64,000 bases of DNA from UMGS1279 sp045536815 (lineage in GTDB: Bacteria; Bacillota; Clostridia; Oscillospirales; Acutalibacteraceae). Positions 50,895-60,079 of this stretch are shown here, piece by piece. Positions within the stretch are counted from its first letter, which is position 1, and each line of letters begins with the position of its first letter. The position numbers and the translations under genes are program-made. A model generated the notes under the pieces. That model did no database searches. It had not been told where the DNA came from and saw nothing but the letters and a program-made list of their open reading frames with translations. The stretch covers positions 1-64,000 of the forward strand of contig JAZSOH010000029.1 of assembly GCA_045536815.1 (NCBI GenBank), read 5' to 3'.

Positions 50895-51860
50895 GTGTTC
50901 GAGCAGACTGTAAATATTGATAGAATTGAATATATTGTCAGCATTTTTGGCAGTTTTGATGAGAATATAAGGCAAATTGAAAAAGAGTTTAGTGTTTCGG
51001 TTACAACCCATTCAAGCGAGATAAAAATTAAGGGCGAACCCGAAAACGTATTACTTGCAATTAGGTGCATTGAGGGCCTAATTAAGCTTATTGAAAAAGG
51101 GGAAGCAATAAACGACCAAAATCTCGGCTACGTCATTTCACTTGTACGCGAAAATAACGAAGAAAAGCTTAGCCTTATTGCCGACTCAAATGTTATTTGC
51201 ATTACCTCAAAGGGCCGTCCAGTTAAGCCGAAAACTTTAGGTCAAAAGAAGTATATTGATGCGATATTAAATAATACAATAACGGTTGGTGTAGGCCCTG
51301 CGGGTACGGGTAAAACCTATTTGGCAGTCGCTCTCGCAGTTAAGGCATTTAGAAACAAAGAGGTTAGCCGAATTGTTTTGACACGACCTGCTGTAGAGGC
51401 AGGTGAAAAGTTAGGTTTTTTGCCCGGCGACTTGCAGCAGAAGGTTGACCCTTATTTAAGGCCTCTTTATGATGCTCTGTTTGATATGCTTGGCGCCGAA
51501 GCCTTTGCAAGATATCAAGAAAGAGGGGATATTGAGGTGGCCCCACTTGCTTATATGCGCGGACGTACACTCGACGATAGCTTCATTATTTTAGATGAGG
51601 CACAAAATACAACGCCTGAGCAGATGAAGATGTTTCTGACTCGTTTAGGGTTTAATTCTAAAGCAGTTGTTACGGGAGATGTAACACAGGTTGACCTGCC
51701 GGATGGCAAACGTTCAGGTCTAAAAGATATTATGTCAATTTTAAAGGGAATTGAAGATATATCGATTATTAAGCTTTCCGGTAAGGATGTTGTTAGGCAT
51801 AAGCTTGTTATGGAAATCATCAAAGCTTATGAGAGGCATGAAGAACGAGGGAGGAAGTAA
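50895..51860 (+). CDS. phoH: PhoH-family ATPase (YlaK/PhoH-like)
   Basis: A 321-residue protein: N-terminal KH-like part (about 20-65), then the PhoH ATPase with Walker A GPAGTGKT, Walker B FIILDEAQNTT and the arginine-bearing DVTQVDLPDG. PhoH is an RNA/DNA-associated ATPase of uncertain role that accompanies ybeY and era in many bacteria. GTG 50895 has a strong GGAGG. It lies 45 bases after yqfD. Confidence 0.93.
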   Translation: MFEQTVNIDRIEYIVSIFGSFDENIRQIEKEFSVSVTTHSSEIKIKGEPENVLLAIRCIEGLIKLIEKGEAINDQNLGYVISLVRENNEEKLSLIADSNVICITSKGRPVKPKTLGQKKYIDAILNNTITVGVGPAGTGKTYLAVALAVKAFRNKEVSRIVLTRPAVEAGEKLGFLPGDLQQKVDPYLRPLYDALFDMLGAEAFARYQERGDIEVAPLAYMRGRTLDDSFIILDEAQNTTPEQMKMFLTRLGFNSKAVVTGDVTQVDLPDGKRSGLKDIMSILKGIEDISIIKLSGKDVVRHKLVMEIIKAYERHEERGRK

Positions 51861-51861
51861 A

Positions 51862-52362
51862 TTGGTTAAAACAAAGGTAGTGATTACAGACAAACAAAAA
51901 AAATTGAAGTTGCCATCAGGCTTAAGACTACTTATTCGCCGTGCTTGTAATGCAGTATTGGCTACTGAAAATTTTATTGACCCTGCAGAAATTTATGTTA
52001 CTTTAGTAACCGATGAAGAAATAAAAATGCTTAACGCTACGCACCGAAATATTGATAAAGCTACCGATGTTTTATCTTTCCCGCTTGGCGAAAACGGTGT
52101 TTATGATACAAATCCTGAAAATGGTGCAAAAATGCTTGGTGACATCGTTATTTCGGTTGACCATGCATATATACAGGCTGAAAATTACGGTCATTCCATT
52201 CAAAGAGAGTTCGCATTTTTAACAGTTCACTCGATGCTTCATTTACTTGGCTATGACCATGTAAACGGTGGTCTGGAAGAAATGAAAATGCGCGAAAAGG
52301 AAGAATATATCTTAGCAAGACTTGGCGTTTTGCGAGATACAGACGATACATATGAAGAATAA
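51862..52362 (+). CDS. ybeY: Endoribonuclease YbeY
   Basis: A 166-residue zinc endoribonuclease acting in 16S rRNA maturation and 70S quality control. The zinc-binding motif is HSMLHLLGYDH, preceded by the conserved DKATDVLSFPL. The TTG at 51862 follows AGGGAGG with seven bases between; starts further upstream would lie inside phoH. The gene is placed between phoH and era as usual. Confidence 0.93.
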   Translation: MVKTKVVITDKQKKLKLPSGLRLLIRRACNAVLATENFIDPAEIYVTLVTDEEIKMLNATHRNIDKATDVLSFPLGENGVYDTNPENGAKMLGDIVISVDHAYIQAENYGHSIQREFAFLTVHSMLHLLGYDHVNGGLEEMKMREKEEYILARLGVLRDTDDTYEE

Positions 52363-52378
52363 TTTGGAGGAAAAAGGT

Positions 52379-53305
52379 TTGAACACCGAAACAAAATCGG
52401 CATTTATTTTAGTTGTTGGTAGGCCAAACGTTGGCAAATCTTCTTTTGTTAACGCGGCGGTAGGTCAAAAGGTTGCAATTGTTTCAGATAAGCCGCAAAC
52501 AACAAGAACAAGGATTATGGGGGTAAAAACTGTAGAGGAAACTCAACTTGTTTTTGTTGATACACCCGGTTTTCATAAACCAAAAAATATGCTTGACGAG
52601 AGAATGACTAAAGCAACAAAAAGTGGTTTTTCTGACGTTGAAGCAGCGGTTTTAATTGTTGAGGCGGCTCCCAAATTCAAATTTGACCCCGATAATTTGC
52701 CTCCTGCAGAGGTTGAGCTTATTGCTGAAATTAAAAAGAGAAAAATCCCTGCAGTTTTGGCGATAAATAAAATTGACCTTCTCAGCGAAAAGGACAAGCT
52801 TTTGGAAATGATTTCGGCTTATATTAAGATGTTTGATTTTGCAGCAGTTGTCCCTTTTTCGGCTAAAAACGGTGATGGTGTTGTGAGCCTTTGTGATGAG
52901 CTTATTAAGTTTTCGAAACCATCACCGCATTATTTCGATGGCGACACGGTAACCGACCAACCTGACAAAACTATGATTGCGGAAATGATACGGGAGAAAA
53001 TACTTACACTTTTAAATGACGAAGTTCCGCACGGCACCGCCGCCGAAATTGAACAGTTTTATGAGCGTGACAATAAAGACGGTGAGCCCGTTTTAGAGGT
53101 TGGCGCTACAATCTATTGCGAAAAGGATAGCCATAAAGGTATAATTATCGGCCGTGGCGGTAGTATGCTTAAAAAAATTGGCAGTATGGCGAGAAAAGAT
53201 ATTGAACAGTTTTATGGCACAAAAGTTTCCCTTAAGCTTTGGGTTAAGGTTAAAGAAGATTGGCGTAATCGTGGTGGTATAATTCATAGTTTAGGTCTCG
53301 ACTGA
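52379..53305 (+). CDS. era: GTPase Era
   Basis: A 308-residue Ras-like GTPase with a C-terminal KH domain that assists 30S assembly. The G-motifs are GRPNVGKSS, DTPGF and NKID; the KH loop is IIGRGGSMLKKIG. The TTG at 52379 is preceded by GGAGG eight bases upstream and begins right after ybeY; an upstream ATG at 52352 has no ribosome-binding site. ybeY-era spacing is 16 bases. Confidence 0.95.
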   Translation: MNTETKSAFILVVGRPNVGKSSFVNAAVGQKVAIVSDKPQTTRTRIMGVKTVEETQLVFVDTPGFHKPKNMLDERMTKATKSGFSDVEAAVLIVEAAPKFKFDPDNLPPAEVELIAEIKKRKIPAVLAINKIDLLSEKDKLLEMISAYIKMFDFAAVVPFSAKNGDGVVSLCDELIKFSKPSPHYFDGDTVTDQPDKTMIAEMIREKILTLLNDEVPHGTAAEIEQFYERDNKDGEPVLEVGATIYCEKDSHKGIIIGRGGSMLKKIGSMARKDIEQFYGTKVSLKLWVKVKEDWRNRGGIIHSLGLD

Positions 53306-53367
53306 CTTAAATTTCCACTTATAAGTGTAGCCTTAAAATCTAATCCTACTATCGTGGGGTGATTTTT

Positions 53368-53535
53368 ATGGGAACAAGTGATAAATGGGAAGCCTTTTTA
53401 AAAAACGGTTCTGTGCTTGCATATCTTAGCTATGTAGCAGATAAAAAAAGTAATCCTTTGGAGTGTGGTAAGAAGCATGAAACTACAAACGCAAGGGTTA
53501 ATAATAAAGGAAACGAACATTGGCGAGAGCGATAA
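53368..53535 (+). CDS. yqzL: YqzL-like small protein, overlapping recO
   Basis: A 55-residue protein, below common length cut-offs. It has the era-recO-associated YqzL pattern W(E)xFxxxGxVxxYLxY, here WEAFLKNGSVLAYLSY (about 7-22). ATG 53368 follows GGGGTGA. The last 59 bases overlap recO in another frame, so the C-terminal part (about 37-55) may be unimportant. B. subtilis yqzL lies in the same place and has no known function. Confidence 0.7.
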   Translation: MGTSDKWEAFLKNGSVLAYLSYVADKKSNPLECGKKHETTNARVNNKGNEHWRER

Positions 53536-54223
53536 GCTGCTTGTTATTTTGACCCGTGACAACGGTATTGTTCGCGCCTTTGCAAATGGCGCGAGAAAAA
53601 TTAAGGGTAAAAATTCTGCGGCCACATCGCTTTTTTGTTATGCAGATTTTTCCCTAAATAAGACAAAGGATACATACAAAGTTACCGACGTAACCCCCAT
53701 TGAACTTTTCTTTGATTTAAGATATAATCTTGAGGCTCTTAGCCTAGCACAGTATTTTTGTGAGATAATTCTAAAAATCACCCCCGAAAATTTCGAGCCG
53801 GATAACTATCTAAAGCTTATTTTAAATTCACTTCATTTTCTTATTAAAGGTGACAAACCGCTTGACCAAATTAAAGCGGTTACTGAATTTAAACTAGCAT
53901 CTCTTGCGGGGTTTATGCCTGACCTTTTAAACTGTGCAGGGTGTAACGATATAAGCGGTAAAAAAATTTATCTTTCGGTTTATGATGGTCTTTTGTATTG
54001 TGGTAATTGTGCAAAGGATAAAGAAGACCTTATTTCTTTAAATAACACATTGCTCGCTGCAATTAGACATATTATTTATTCCGATTTTTCGAAAATTTAC
54101 AGTTTTCAAATTCCCGATAAAGATTTAACAAGGCTTTCTCTTATTAGTGAAAGGTATGTTTCGGCACAGTGTGATACTCATTTTAAAACTTTAGATTTTT
54201 ATAAATCAATTATAAGGAAATAA
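53477..54223 (+). CDS. recO: DNA repair protein RecO
   Basis: A 248-residue recombination mediator that loads RecA with RecF/RecR. It has an N-terminal OB fold (GLIIKETNIGESDKLLVILT) and a C-terminal zinc site CAGC...CGNC (about 155-180). The ATG at 53477 has a GTGGTAAGAAG upstream stretch with GGAG further back. Five bases separate it from mutS2. Confidence 0.93.
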   Translation: MKLQTQGLIIKETNIGESDKLLVILTRDNGIVRAFANGARKIKGKNSAATSLFCYADFSLNKTKDTYKVTDVTPIELFFDLRYNLEALSLAQYFCEIILKITPENFEPDNYLKLILNSLHFLIKGDKPLDQIKAVTEFKLASLAGFMPDLLNCAGCNDISGKKIYLSVYDGLLYCGNCAKDKEDLISLNNTLLAAIRHIIYSDFSKIYSFQIPDKDLTRLSLISERYVSAQCDTHFKTLDFYKSIIRK

Positions 54224-54227
54224 AACG

Positions 54228-56624
54228 ATGGAATATGATATTATAAAGCATTTAAAAGCGCTTGAATTTGATAAAGTTTTACTTCTTCTAAGCGAGAAAG
54301 CTTCGATGGAACAGACAAAAGAACTTTGCAAGGAGATTTTGCCTTCTTTTAGTTTAGAAAAGGTTAAATTTTTGCAAAATCAAACTAAGGATGCCTACAC
54401 TTTAATTGCAAAATACGGAACGCCGTCTTTTGGCTTTGCTAAAAATATGAACTCTGCTTTTGTTTCGGCGAAAGCCGGAGGAATGCTTAGCATGGCACAG
54501 CTTTTGGAAATTGGTGAACTTTTTAGAGCAATTCGCTCTTTAAAACAGTGGAGCGAAAGCTTTGGCGGTCTATCCACCTCGCTTGACGAGTATTTTGAGG
54601 CTTTAATGCCCAATAAATATTTTGAGGATAAAATCTTCTTTTCTATTAAAAACAGCGAAGAGATGAGCGATACCGCCTCTAAAACGCTTTCTGACATAAG
54701 GCGTAAGCTTAAATCTTCGGCTATGAATATTAAGGATAGGCTTGAGAAGATAATTCGTGACCCTAAACATATAACCCACCTACAAGAAGCGATAATAACG
54801 CAACGTCAGGGAAGATATGTGGTACCTGTTAAAGCCGAGCACCGAGGACAAATTGACGGACTTGTACACGATACATCCTCTTCGGGCGCAACCCTTTTTG
54901 TTGAACCTATTTCTGTTGTGGAAATTAATAACGAAATTAAGGTTTTAAAGGGAAAAGAAAAGGATGAAATTGAAAGAATATTATTAGAGCTTTCGGCTGA
55001 AGCAGCGCAGTTTGCCGATAGTGCAGTTTCTTCTTACGAGGCTATGCTTTACCTTGATATTTGCTTTGCCAAAGCAAATTTGGGTTATAGTATGAAGGCT
55101 TCTTTTCCTGAAATCAATGGTGAAAAGGTTATTAGATTTAAAAACGCAAGGCATCCCCTTATTTCGTCAAAGGCGGTTGTTCCTATTACAGTTGAAATGG
55201 GAAGTGAATTTAGCGAACTAATAATTACTGGTCCTAACACGGGCGGTAAAACTGTATCGCTCAAAACCGTTGGTCTTTTAACCTTAATGGGCCAAGCGGG
55301 GTTAATGCTACCGGTATCCGATGGAAGCAAGCTTGCTGTTTTTGATTCTGTTTTCGCGGATATTGGCGATGAACAAAGCATTGAACAATCTCTTTCAACC
55401 TTTTCGTCGCATATGATAAATATCATTAAAATTTTATCTTTGGCGGGTTCGAATAGTTTGGTTCTATTTGATGAGCTTTGTTCGGGAACTGACCCGGTTG
55501 AGGGTGCGGCACTTAGTATTTCTATTTTAAGTGAGCTAATGCAAAAATCGTCAACTGTAATTGCGACAACACATTATTCTGAGCTTAAAGCATATGCTTT
55601 AGAAACAAGCGGCGTTCAAAATGCTAGCTGCGAGTTTGACGTTGAAACGCTTAAACCCACCTATAAGCTACTAATTGGTGTTCCAGGGCGTTCTAATGCT
55701 TTTGCTATCTCTAAAAGGCTTGGTCTAGATGAAGAAATAGTAAATAGAGCAAAAGGCTTTGTTTCGAATGAAAACAGTAGGTTCGAAGAACTGGTTGCAA
55801 AGCTTGAAGACGCTTACCGCAAGGCCGAAAGAGATAAAGCTGATGCTATCAAAATCAAATCAGAACTTGAAATGGCAAAAAAAAGCGCTGGTAAAAGGTT
55901 AGAAGAGCTTAATGCAGAAAGAGAAAAAATAACTCAAAAAGCAAGAGATACGGCTAACCTTATTATTGAGGAAACGAGAGAAAAATCTAATAGACTTCTA
56001 AATGAGCTTGAAGACCTTAAGAAGAAACTTAACAAGGAAAATACAGCAGAGAGTTTAATTAAGGCAAGAAGCCTTGCTAAGAGCTCTTTAAAAGGCCTTG
56101 AAAGTCGAGTTGACAGTGAAGACAGTAGTAGCGCAGTACAACTTAAAAAGCCTGATAGGCCTCTTAAAGCGGGTGATAAAATTAAAGCTTTGGGCTTTGG
56201 ACGAGAGGGTATTGTAGAAAGCGTAAGCGATGACGGAAGTTTTGTTTTTGCGGTTATTGGTACTGTAAAAATGAAGCTTAAAATAGAAGAGGTCTCGCTT
56301 GTTGTTAGCGATAACAGTCTTAAGTCTAAAAAGCCTGTATCGAGGAAGGTTAAAGGTATCACCCCAAAAAGCGAACGCACTATAAAAAGAGAGCTTGACA
56401 TTCGCGGTTTTGCTTCTGACGAAGGGCTTATGGAAGTTGACAGATTCTTAGACGAGGCTGTTTTATCTGGCGCTGAAACCGTAACAATTATTCACGGAAA
56501 GGGAACAGGAGTCCTCAAAAAAGCAGTAAGAGCACATCTAAGAAGTCATCCGTCGGTCAAAGCCAGTCGTCCCGGTGTTTACGGCGAAGGTGAAGATGGA
56601 GTTACCGTAGTAGAAATAAAATAA
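54228..56624 (+). CDS. mutS2: MutS2, ribosome-collision/recombination ATPase with Smr domain
   Basis: A 798-residue MutS-like ATPase without the mismatch-binding domain. Walker A is TGPNTGGKT, Walker B LVLFDELCSGTDP. A long coiled coil (about 515-625) and KOW-like linker lead to the C-terminal Smr nuclease domain with LDIRG and IHGKGTG. MutS2 suppresses recombination in some species and rescues collided ribosomes in Bacilli. ATG 54228 directly follows recO. Confidence 0.95.
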   Translation: MEYDIIKHLKALEFDKVLLLLSEKASMEQTKELCKEILPSFSLEKVKFLQNQTKDAYTLIAKYGTPSFGFAKNMNSAFVSAKAGGMLSMAQLLEIGELFRAIRSLKQWSESFGGLSTSLDEYFEALMPNKYFEDKIFFSIKNSEEMSDTASKTLSDIRRKLKSSAMNIKDRLEKIIRDPKHITHLQEAIITQRQGRYVVPVKAEHRGQIDGLVHDTSSSGATLFVEPISVVEINNEIKVLKGKEKDEIERILLELSAEAAQFADSAVSSYEAMLYLDICFAKANLGYSMKASFPEINGEKVIRFKNARHPLISSKAVVPITVEMGSEFSELIITGPNTGGKTVSLKTVGLLTLMGQAGLMLPVSDGSKLAVFDSVFADIGDEQSIEQSLSTFSSHMINIIKILSLAGSNSLVLFDELCSGTDPVEGAALSISILSELMQKSSTVIATTHYSELKAYALETSGVQNASCEFDVETLKPTYKLLIGVPGRSNAFAISKRLGLDEEIVNRAKGFVSNENSRFEELVAKLEDAYRKAERDKADAIKIKSELEMAKKSAGKRLEELNAEREKITQKARDTANLIIEETREKSNRLLNELEDLKKKLNKENTAESLIKARSLAKSSLKGLESRVDSEDSSSAVQLKKPDRPLKAGDKIKALGFGREGIVESVSDDGSFVFAVIGTVKMKLKIEEVSLVVSDNSLKSKKPVSRKVKGITPKSERTIKRELDIRGFASDEGLMEVDRFLDEAVLSGAETVTIIHGKGTGVLKKAVRAHLRSHPSVKASRPGVYGEGEDGVTVVEIK

Positions 56625-56625
56625 T

Positions 56626-56664
56626 AAAAGCGTAGTTACTTTATAAATAGTAACTACGCTTTTT
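56626..56664 (+). terminator. Terminator after mutS2
   Basis: AAAAGCGTAGTTACT and AGTAACTACGCTTTT form a perfect 15-pair stem around an eight-base loop. A/T runs on both sides suggest bidirectional action. Confidence 0.88.
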
Positions 56665-56705
56665 GTATTAAAAAAATAAAATAAGTTAATAATAACAAAA
56701 GAAAA

Positions 56706-56729
56706 CCGTTTCGCTATTGCAAAACGGCC
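56706..56729 (-). terminator. Terminator after gap
   Basis: On the minus strand GCCGTTTTGC and GCGAAACGGT pair around AATA and are followed by TTTTCTTTTG. Confidence 0.75.
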
Positions 56730-56762
56730 TTCTTTATCTAAGCAGAAATTAATAATTGAATA

Positions 56763-57776
56763 TTAGTTAAGCTCTGCAAAGTATTTGATTGTACGAACCA
56801 TCTGGCTTGTGTAGGAGTTCTCGTTATCATACCAAGAAACAACCTGTACCTGATAGGTGTCATCATCAATTTTAGCTACCATTGTTTGAGTTGCATCGAA
56901 GAGAGAACCATAAGTGATACCGATAATATCAGTAGAAACGAGGGGCTCTTCAGTGTAACCAAAGGAAGCAGAAGAAGCAGCCTTCATAGCAGCGTTGATG
57001 CCTTCAACAGTAATATCCTTACCCTTAACAACCGCAACAAGAAGAGTTGTAGAACCGGTAGGAACGGGAACACGTTGTGCAGAACCGATAAGTTTGCCGT
57101 TGAGTTCAGGAATAACAAGACCAATTGCTTTAGCAGCACCGGTAGAGTTAGGAACAATGTTAACGGCAGCTGCACGAGCACGGCGAAGGTCGCCCTTTCT
57201 GTGAGGACCATCAAGAACCATTTGGTCGCCGGTGAAAGCGTGAACAGTTGTCATAATACCGCTTTGGATAGGAGCATAGTCGTTAAGAGCTTTAGCCATA
57301 GGAGCTAAGCAGTTAGTTGTACAAGAAGCAGCAGAAATGATGTTGTCTTCTTTTGTAAGAGTATTTTCGTTTACGCTGTAAACGATAGTGGGAAGGTCTT
57401 TACCTGCGGGAGCAGAAATAACAACCTTTTTAGCACCTGCATCGATGTGAGCCTGAGCTTTGTCTTTAGAGCAGTAGAAACCTGTGCACTCTAAAACAAC
57501 GTCAACACCAATTTCGCCCCAAGGAAGATCAGCAGCGTTTTTCTCAGCATAGATTTTAATTTCTTTGCCGTCAACAACGATAGCGCCGTCCTTAGCTTCT
57601 ACAGTGTCAGCTTTTGCATAACGACCCTGAGCAGAGTCATACTTAAGAAGGTGTGCAAGCATTTTAGCATCAGTTAAATCGTTGATAGCTACAACCTCGT
57701 AACCTTCAGCACCGAACATTTGACGGAAAGCCAAACGGCCGATACGACCAAAACCATTAATAGCAACTTTAACCAT
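56763..57776 (-). CDS. gap: Glyceraldehyde-3-phosphate dehydrogenase
   Basis: A 337-residue glycolytic enzyme converting G3P, NAD and phosphate to 1,3-bisphosphoglycerate. It has the Rossmann start VAINGFGRIGR, the catalytic cysteine in SCTTNCLAP, and WYDNENSYTSQM near the end. ATG 57776 follows GGAGG. Codon use is optimised, as in HU, fitting high expression. Confidence 0.97.
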   Translation of the reverse strand: MVKVAINGFGRIGRLAFRQMFGAEGYEVVAINDLTDAKMLAHLLKYDSAQGRYAKADTVEAKDGAIVVDGKEIKIYAEKNAADLPWGEIGVDVVLECTGFYCSKDKAQAHIDAGAKKVVISAPAGKDLPTIVYSVNENTLTKEDNIISAASCTTNCLAPMAKALNDYAPIQSGIMTTVHAFTGDQMVLDGPHRKGDLRRARAAAVNIVPNSTGAAKAIGLVIPELNGKLIGSAQRVPVPTGSTTLLVAVVKGKDITVEGINAAMKAASSASFGYTEEPLVSTDIIGITYGSLFDATQTMVAKIDDDTYQVQVVSWYDNENSYTSQMVRTIKYFAELN

Positions 57777-57807
57777 AATAATTTTACCTCCTAAAATTTA
57801 TAATACT

Positions 57808-57836
57808 ATTTTACCCTTTTTTTACAGATTTTGCAA
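57808..57836 (-). promoter_or_regulatory. Promoter of gap
   Basis: Minus strand TTGCAA (57831-57836), 17 bases, TAAAAT (57808-57813). Confidence 0.65.
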
Positions 57837-57925
57837 GAACTTTGTTTAAATTTTAACTAAGAAATATATACAATTTGTAAAATTCGTTTCATTTAGCAAA
57901 AAAAATTACTATTTGAGAGGCATAT

Positions 57926-58504
57926 ATGTACGAAATTAACAATAAAATTTTACCTAAATCTTACCATAGACAAAAAATATTCAACGAATTAATTCATTTT
58001 GGATATACAAAACCCAGACTTTTGGAATATAAACTTATAAGAGAATGTGAAATTGCAAATTTCGGTAAGGATAGGATAAAAAACACAAATATTTCTGCAG
58101 AACTTAAAAATATGTTGACCGCTTTTTCGGTTATGGCATATTTTAAAAATATAAATTTATATTTCGAAATAGTTGGGGAAAGAAGCGGATATTTTTTTGC
58201 CGAAAAATTTGAGTATTTTGTTTGTAAGCTTTTAACTGACGCTATTAAAAACAGCACAGAAAACTGTTTTTATCTAAAAATTAAACTTACAGATAAAAAA
58301 ATATATCTTACTCTTAAATACAAAGGAAAATTATTTGATAATTTAAGTCAAAATGTTTTTTCCTTTACTGTTGGTGAAAATGTTATTATAAATTATAGTG
58401 AGCAGTATATTAAAAGTAAAAAATCCACTCAAAAGCCTAAAGAGGTTTTTGAGTGGATTTCAGATAGACTGTCAGACGTAAATATATCACTGATTGATAT
58501 TTAG
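57926..58504 (+). CDS. Orphan protein with a degenerate GHKL-like ATPase region
   Basis: A 192-residue protein I do not recognise. Residues about 85-140 look like the ATP-binding half of a histidine kinase: FVCKLLTDAIKNS resembles the N-box (D in place of the first N), then alternating strands KIKLTDKKIYLTLKYKG. No DxGxG G-box follows, so ATP binding is uncertain. There is no membrane segment or H-box. The ATG has GAGAGG upstream. The 3' end overlaps the convergent oxidoreductase gene by 18 bases. Confidence 0.7.
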   Translation: MYEINNKILPKSYHRQKIFNELIHFGYTKPRLLEYKLIRECEIANFGKDRIKNTNISAELKNMLTAFSVMAYFKNINLYFEIVGERSGYFFAEKFEYFVCKLLTDAIKNSTENCFYLKIKLTDKKIYLTLKYKGKLFDNLSQNVFSFTVGENVIINYSEQYIKSKKSTQKPKEVFEWISDRLSDVNISLIDI

Positions 58505-60079
58505 TTTATTGATAATCGCTTCGGCGACTTTTATGCCATCAACTGCAGAAGAGGTAATACCTCCGGCATAACCTGCACCTTCACCTGTGGGATAAATGCC
58601 GCCTATATTTGACTCAAACTCTTCATTTCTAATAATTTTAACAGGGGAAGAGCTTCGAGTTTCGGGGGCGGTTAAAACGGCTGATTTATCAGCAAAGCCT
58701 ATAATTTTCTCATTAAATTTTGGCAGTGCCTTTTTAAGTGAATCGGTTATATAATGGGGAAAAACTTCTTCGAGTTTTGTTAAAACAGGCTTTGGTAAAA
58801 TTGTTGGAGAAACATCAGAAAATTTGTTTTCTTCGCCATAAAGAAAACTACCTACAGTTTCACAAGGCGCACCGTAGCCCTTAGTAAGCTCAAAGGCCTT
58901 TGTTTCAATTTCGCGTTGTAATTTAATTCCATCAAGGGGATTCTTGCCAAAATCTTCAGGCGATACACCCACAAGTAAAGCGGAATTGGCATTTATGCCA
59001 TCTCGCGCAAAATAGCTCATCCCGTTTGTTACAATTGAATTTTCTTCACTTGCACCGTTTACAACAAAGCCTCCCGGACACATACAAAATGTGTAAACGC
59101 CACGGCCATTTTCAAGATGAACAGCTAGCTTATATTCAGTTGGCGGTAGGGTATCAGGATAATTTTCACCATACTGTGAAACGTTAAGCTTTTTTTGAAG
59201 ATGTTCGATTCTTACGCCAACAGCAAAGGGCTTAGCAACCATTTCAGCGCCGCATTTTAGAAGATTTTCAAAGGTATCTCTTGCCGCGTTACCGATTGCT
59301 AAAACAAGTGTTTCACAAGGTATAGAGAATTCCTTTTCGCACTTTTCACAAATTATTTCGGTAACTTGGCCGTTTGATACTATAGCTCTTTTAAAGGTGG
59401 TTTCAAAATAATATTCGCCACCGTTTTCTAAAATAAACTTTCTAATATTTTTTAGAACAATTTGCAAACGGTCGGTTCCAATATGCGGTTTTGCATTTAC
59501 TAAAATATCGGGGTCGGCGCCAAATTCGGCGAAAAGCTCTAAAACCTTAGCTATACGGGTATCTTTAATTCCTGTATTTAATTTTCCGTCTGAAAAAGTT
59601 CCGGCACCGCCTTCACCAAACTGTACATTAGAAGAAGTGTTTAAAATATTATTTTGTCTAAAGTTTTCAATATCCTCAAGTCTTTTTTCAACTTTTTTAC
59701 CGCGTTCAATAATAATAGGGGAAAGACCAGCTTTAATTAATGTAATTGCTGCAAAAAGCCCTGCGGGGCCGCTTCCGACAATTATTGGACGATTTTGAGG
59801 CTTATTTTTTGCCTTTAAAAATACATATTTTCCTTCGGTATAAAAACTTGCGTTTTTGCAGTTTTTAATAGCAAGTTTTTCGGTTTTTTTGTCTAAGAAA
59901 TCCACACAAAAAGAATAACAAAAGCAAGGGTTAGATTTTTTTCTGACATCAACCGAACGGCGTAAAATTTTGGCGGTTTTGACGCTTTCATAGGGAACAT
60001 TCAGTTTTTTTGTCACAACTAATTTAGCATCAAAATTTATATCATTTACAGATACTAAAACATTTTGAAGTTTAATCAA
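58487..60079 (-). CDS. Uncharacterised FAD-dependent dehydrogenase (COG2509-like)
   Basis: A 530-residue flavoprotein. An N-terminal domain of about 95 residues precedes the Rossmann motif GSGPAGLFAA; later come ERGKKVEKR, the NVQFGEGGAGTFSDGK signature and the C-terminal IYPTGEGAGYAGG. The family is widespread but without proven substrate. I start at TTG 60079 because AGGTGA lies five bases upstream; a GTG at 60088 lies inside that ribosome-binding site. The start overlaps the end of the adjacent flavoprotein gene by eight bases. Confidence 0.85.
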   Translation of the reverse strand: MIKLQNVLVSVNDINFDAKLVVTKKLNVPYESVKTAKILRRSVDVRKKSNPCFCYSFCVDFLDKKTEKLAIKNCKNASFYTEGKYVFLKAKNKPQNRPIIVGSGPAGLFAAITLIKAGLSPIIIERGKKVEKRLEDIENFRQNNILNTSSNVQFGEGGAGTFSDGKLNTGIKDTRIAKVLELFAEFGADPDILVNAKPHIGTDRLQIVLKNIRKFILENGGEYYFETTFKRAIVSNGQVTEIICEKCEKEFSIPCETLVLAIGNAARDTFENLLKCGAEMVAKPFAVGVRIEHLQKKLNVSQYGENYPDTLPPTEYKLAVHLENGRGVYTFCMCPGGFVVNGASEENSIVTNGMSYFARDGINANSALLVGVSPEDFGKNPLDGIKLQREIETKAFELTKGYGAPCETVGSFLYGEENKFSDVSPTILPKPVLTKLEEVFPHYITDSLKKALPKFNEKIIGFADKSAVLTAPETRSSSPVKIIRNEEFESNIGGIYPTGEGAGYAGGITSSAVDGIKVAEAIINKLNINQ

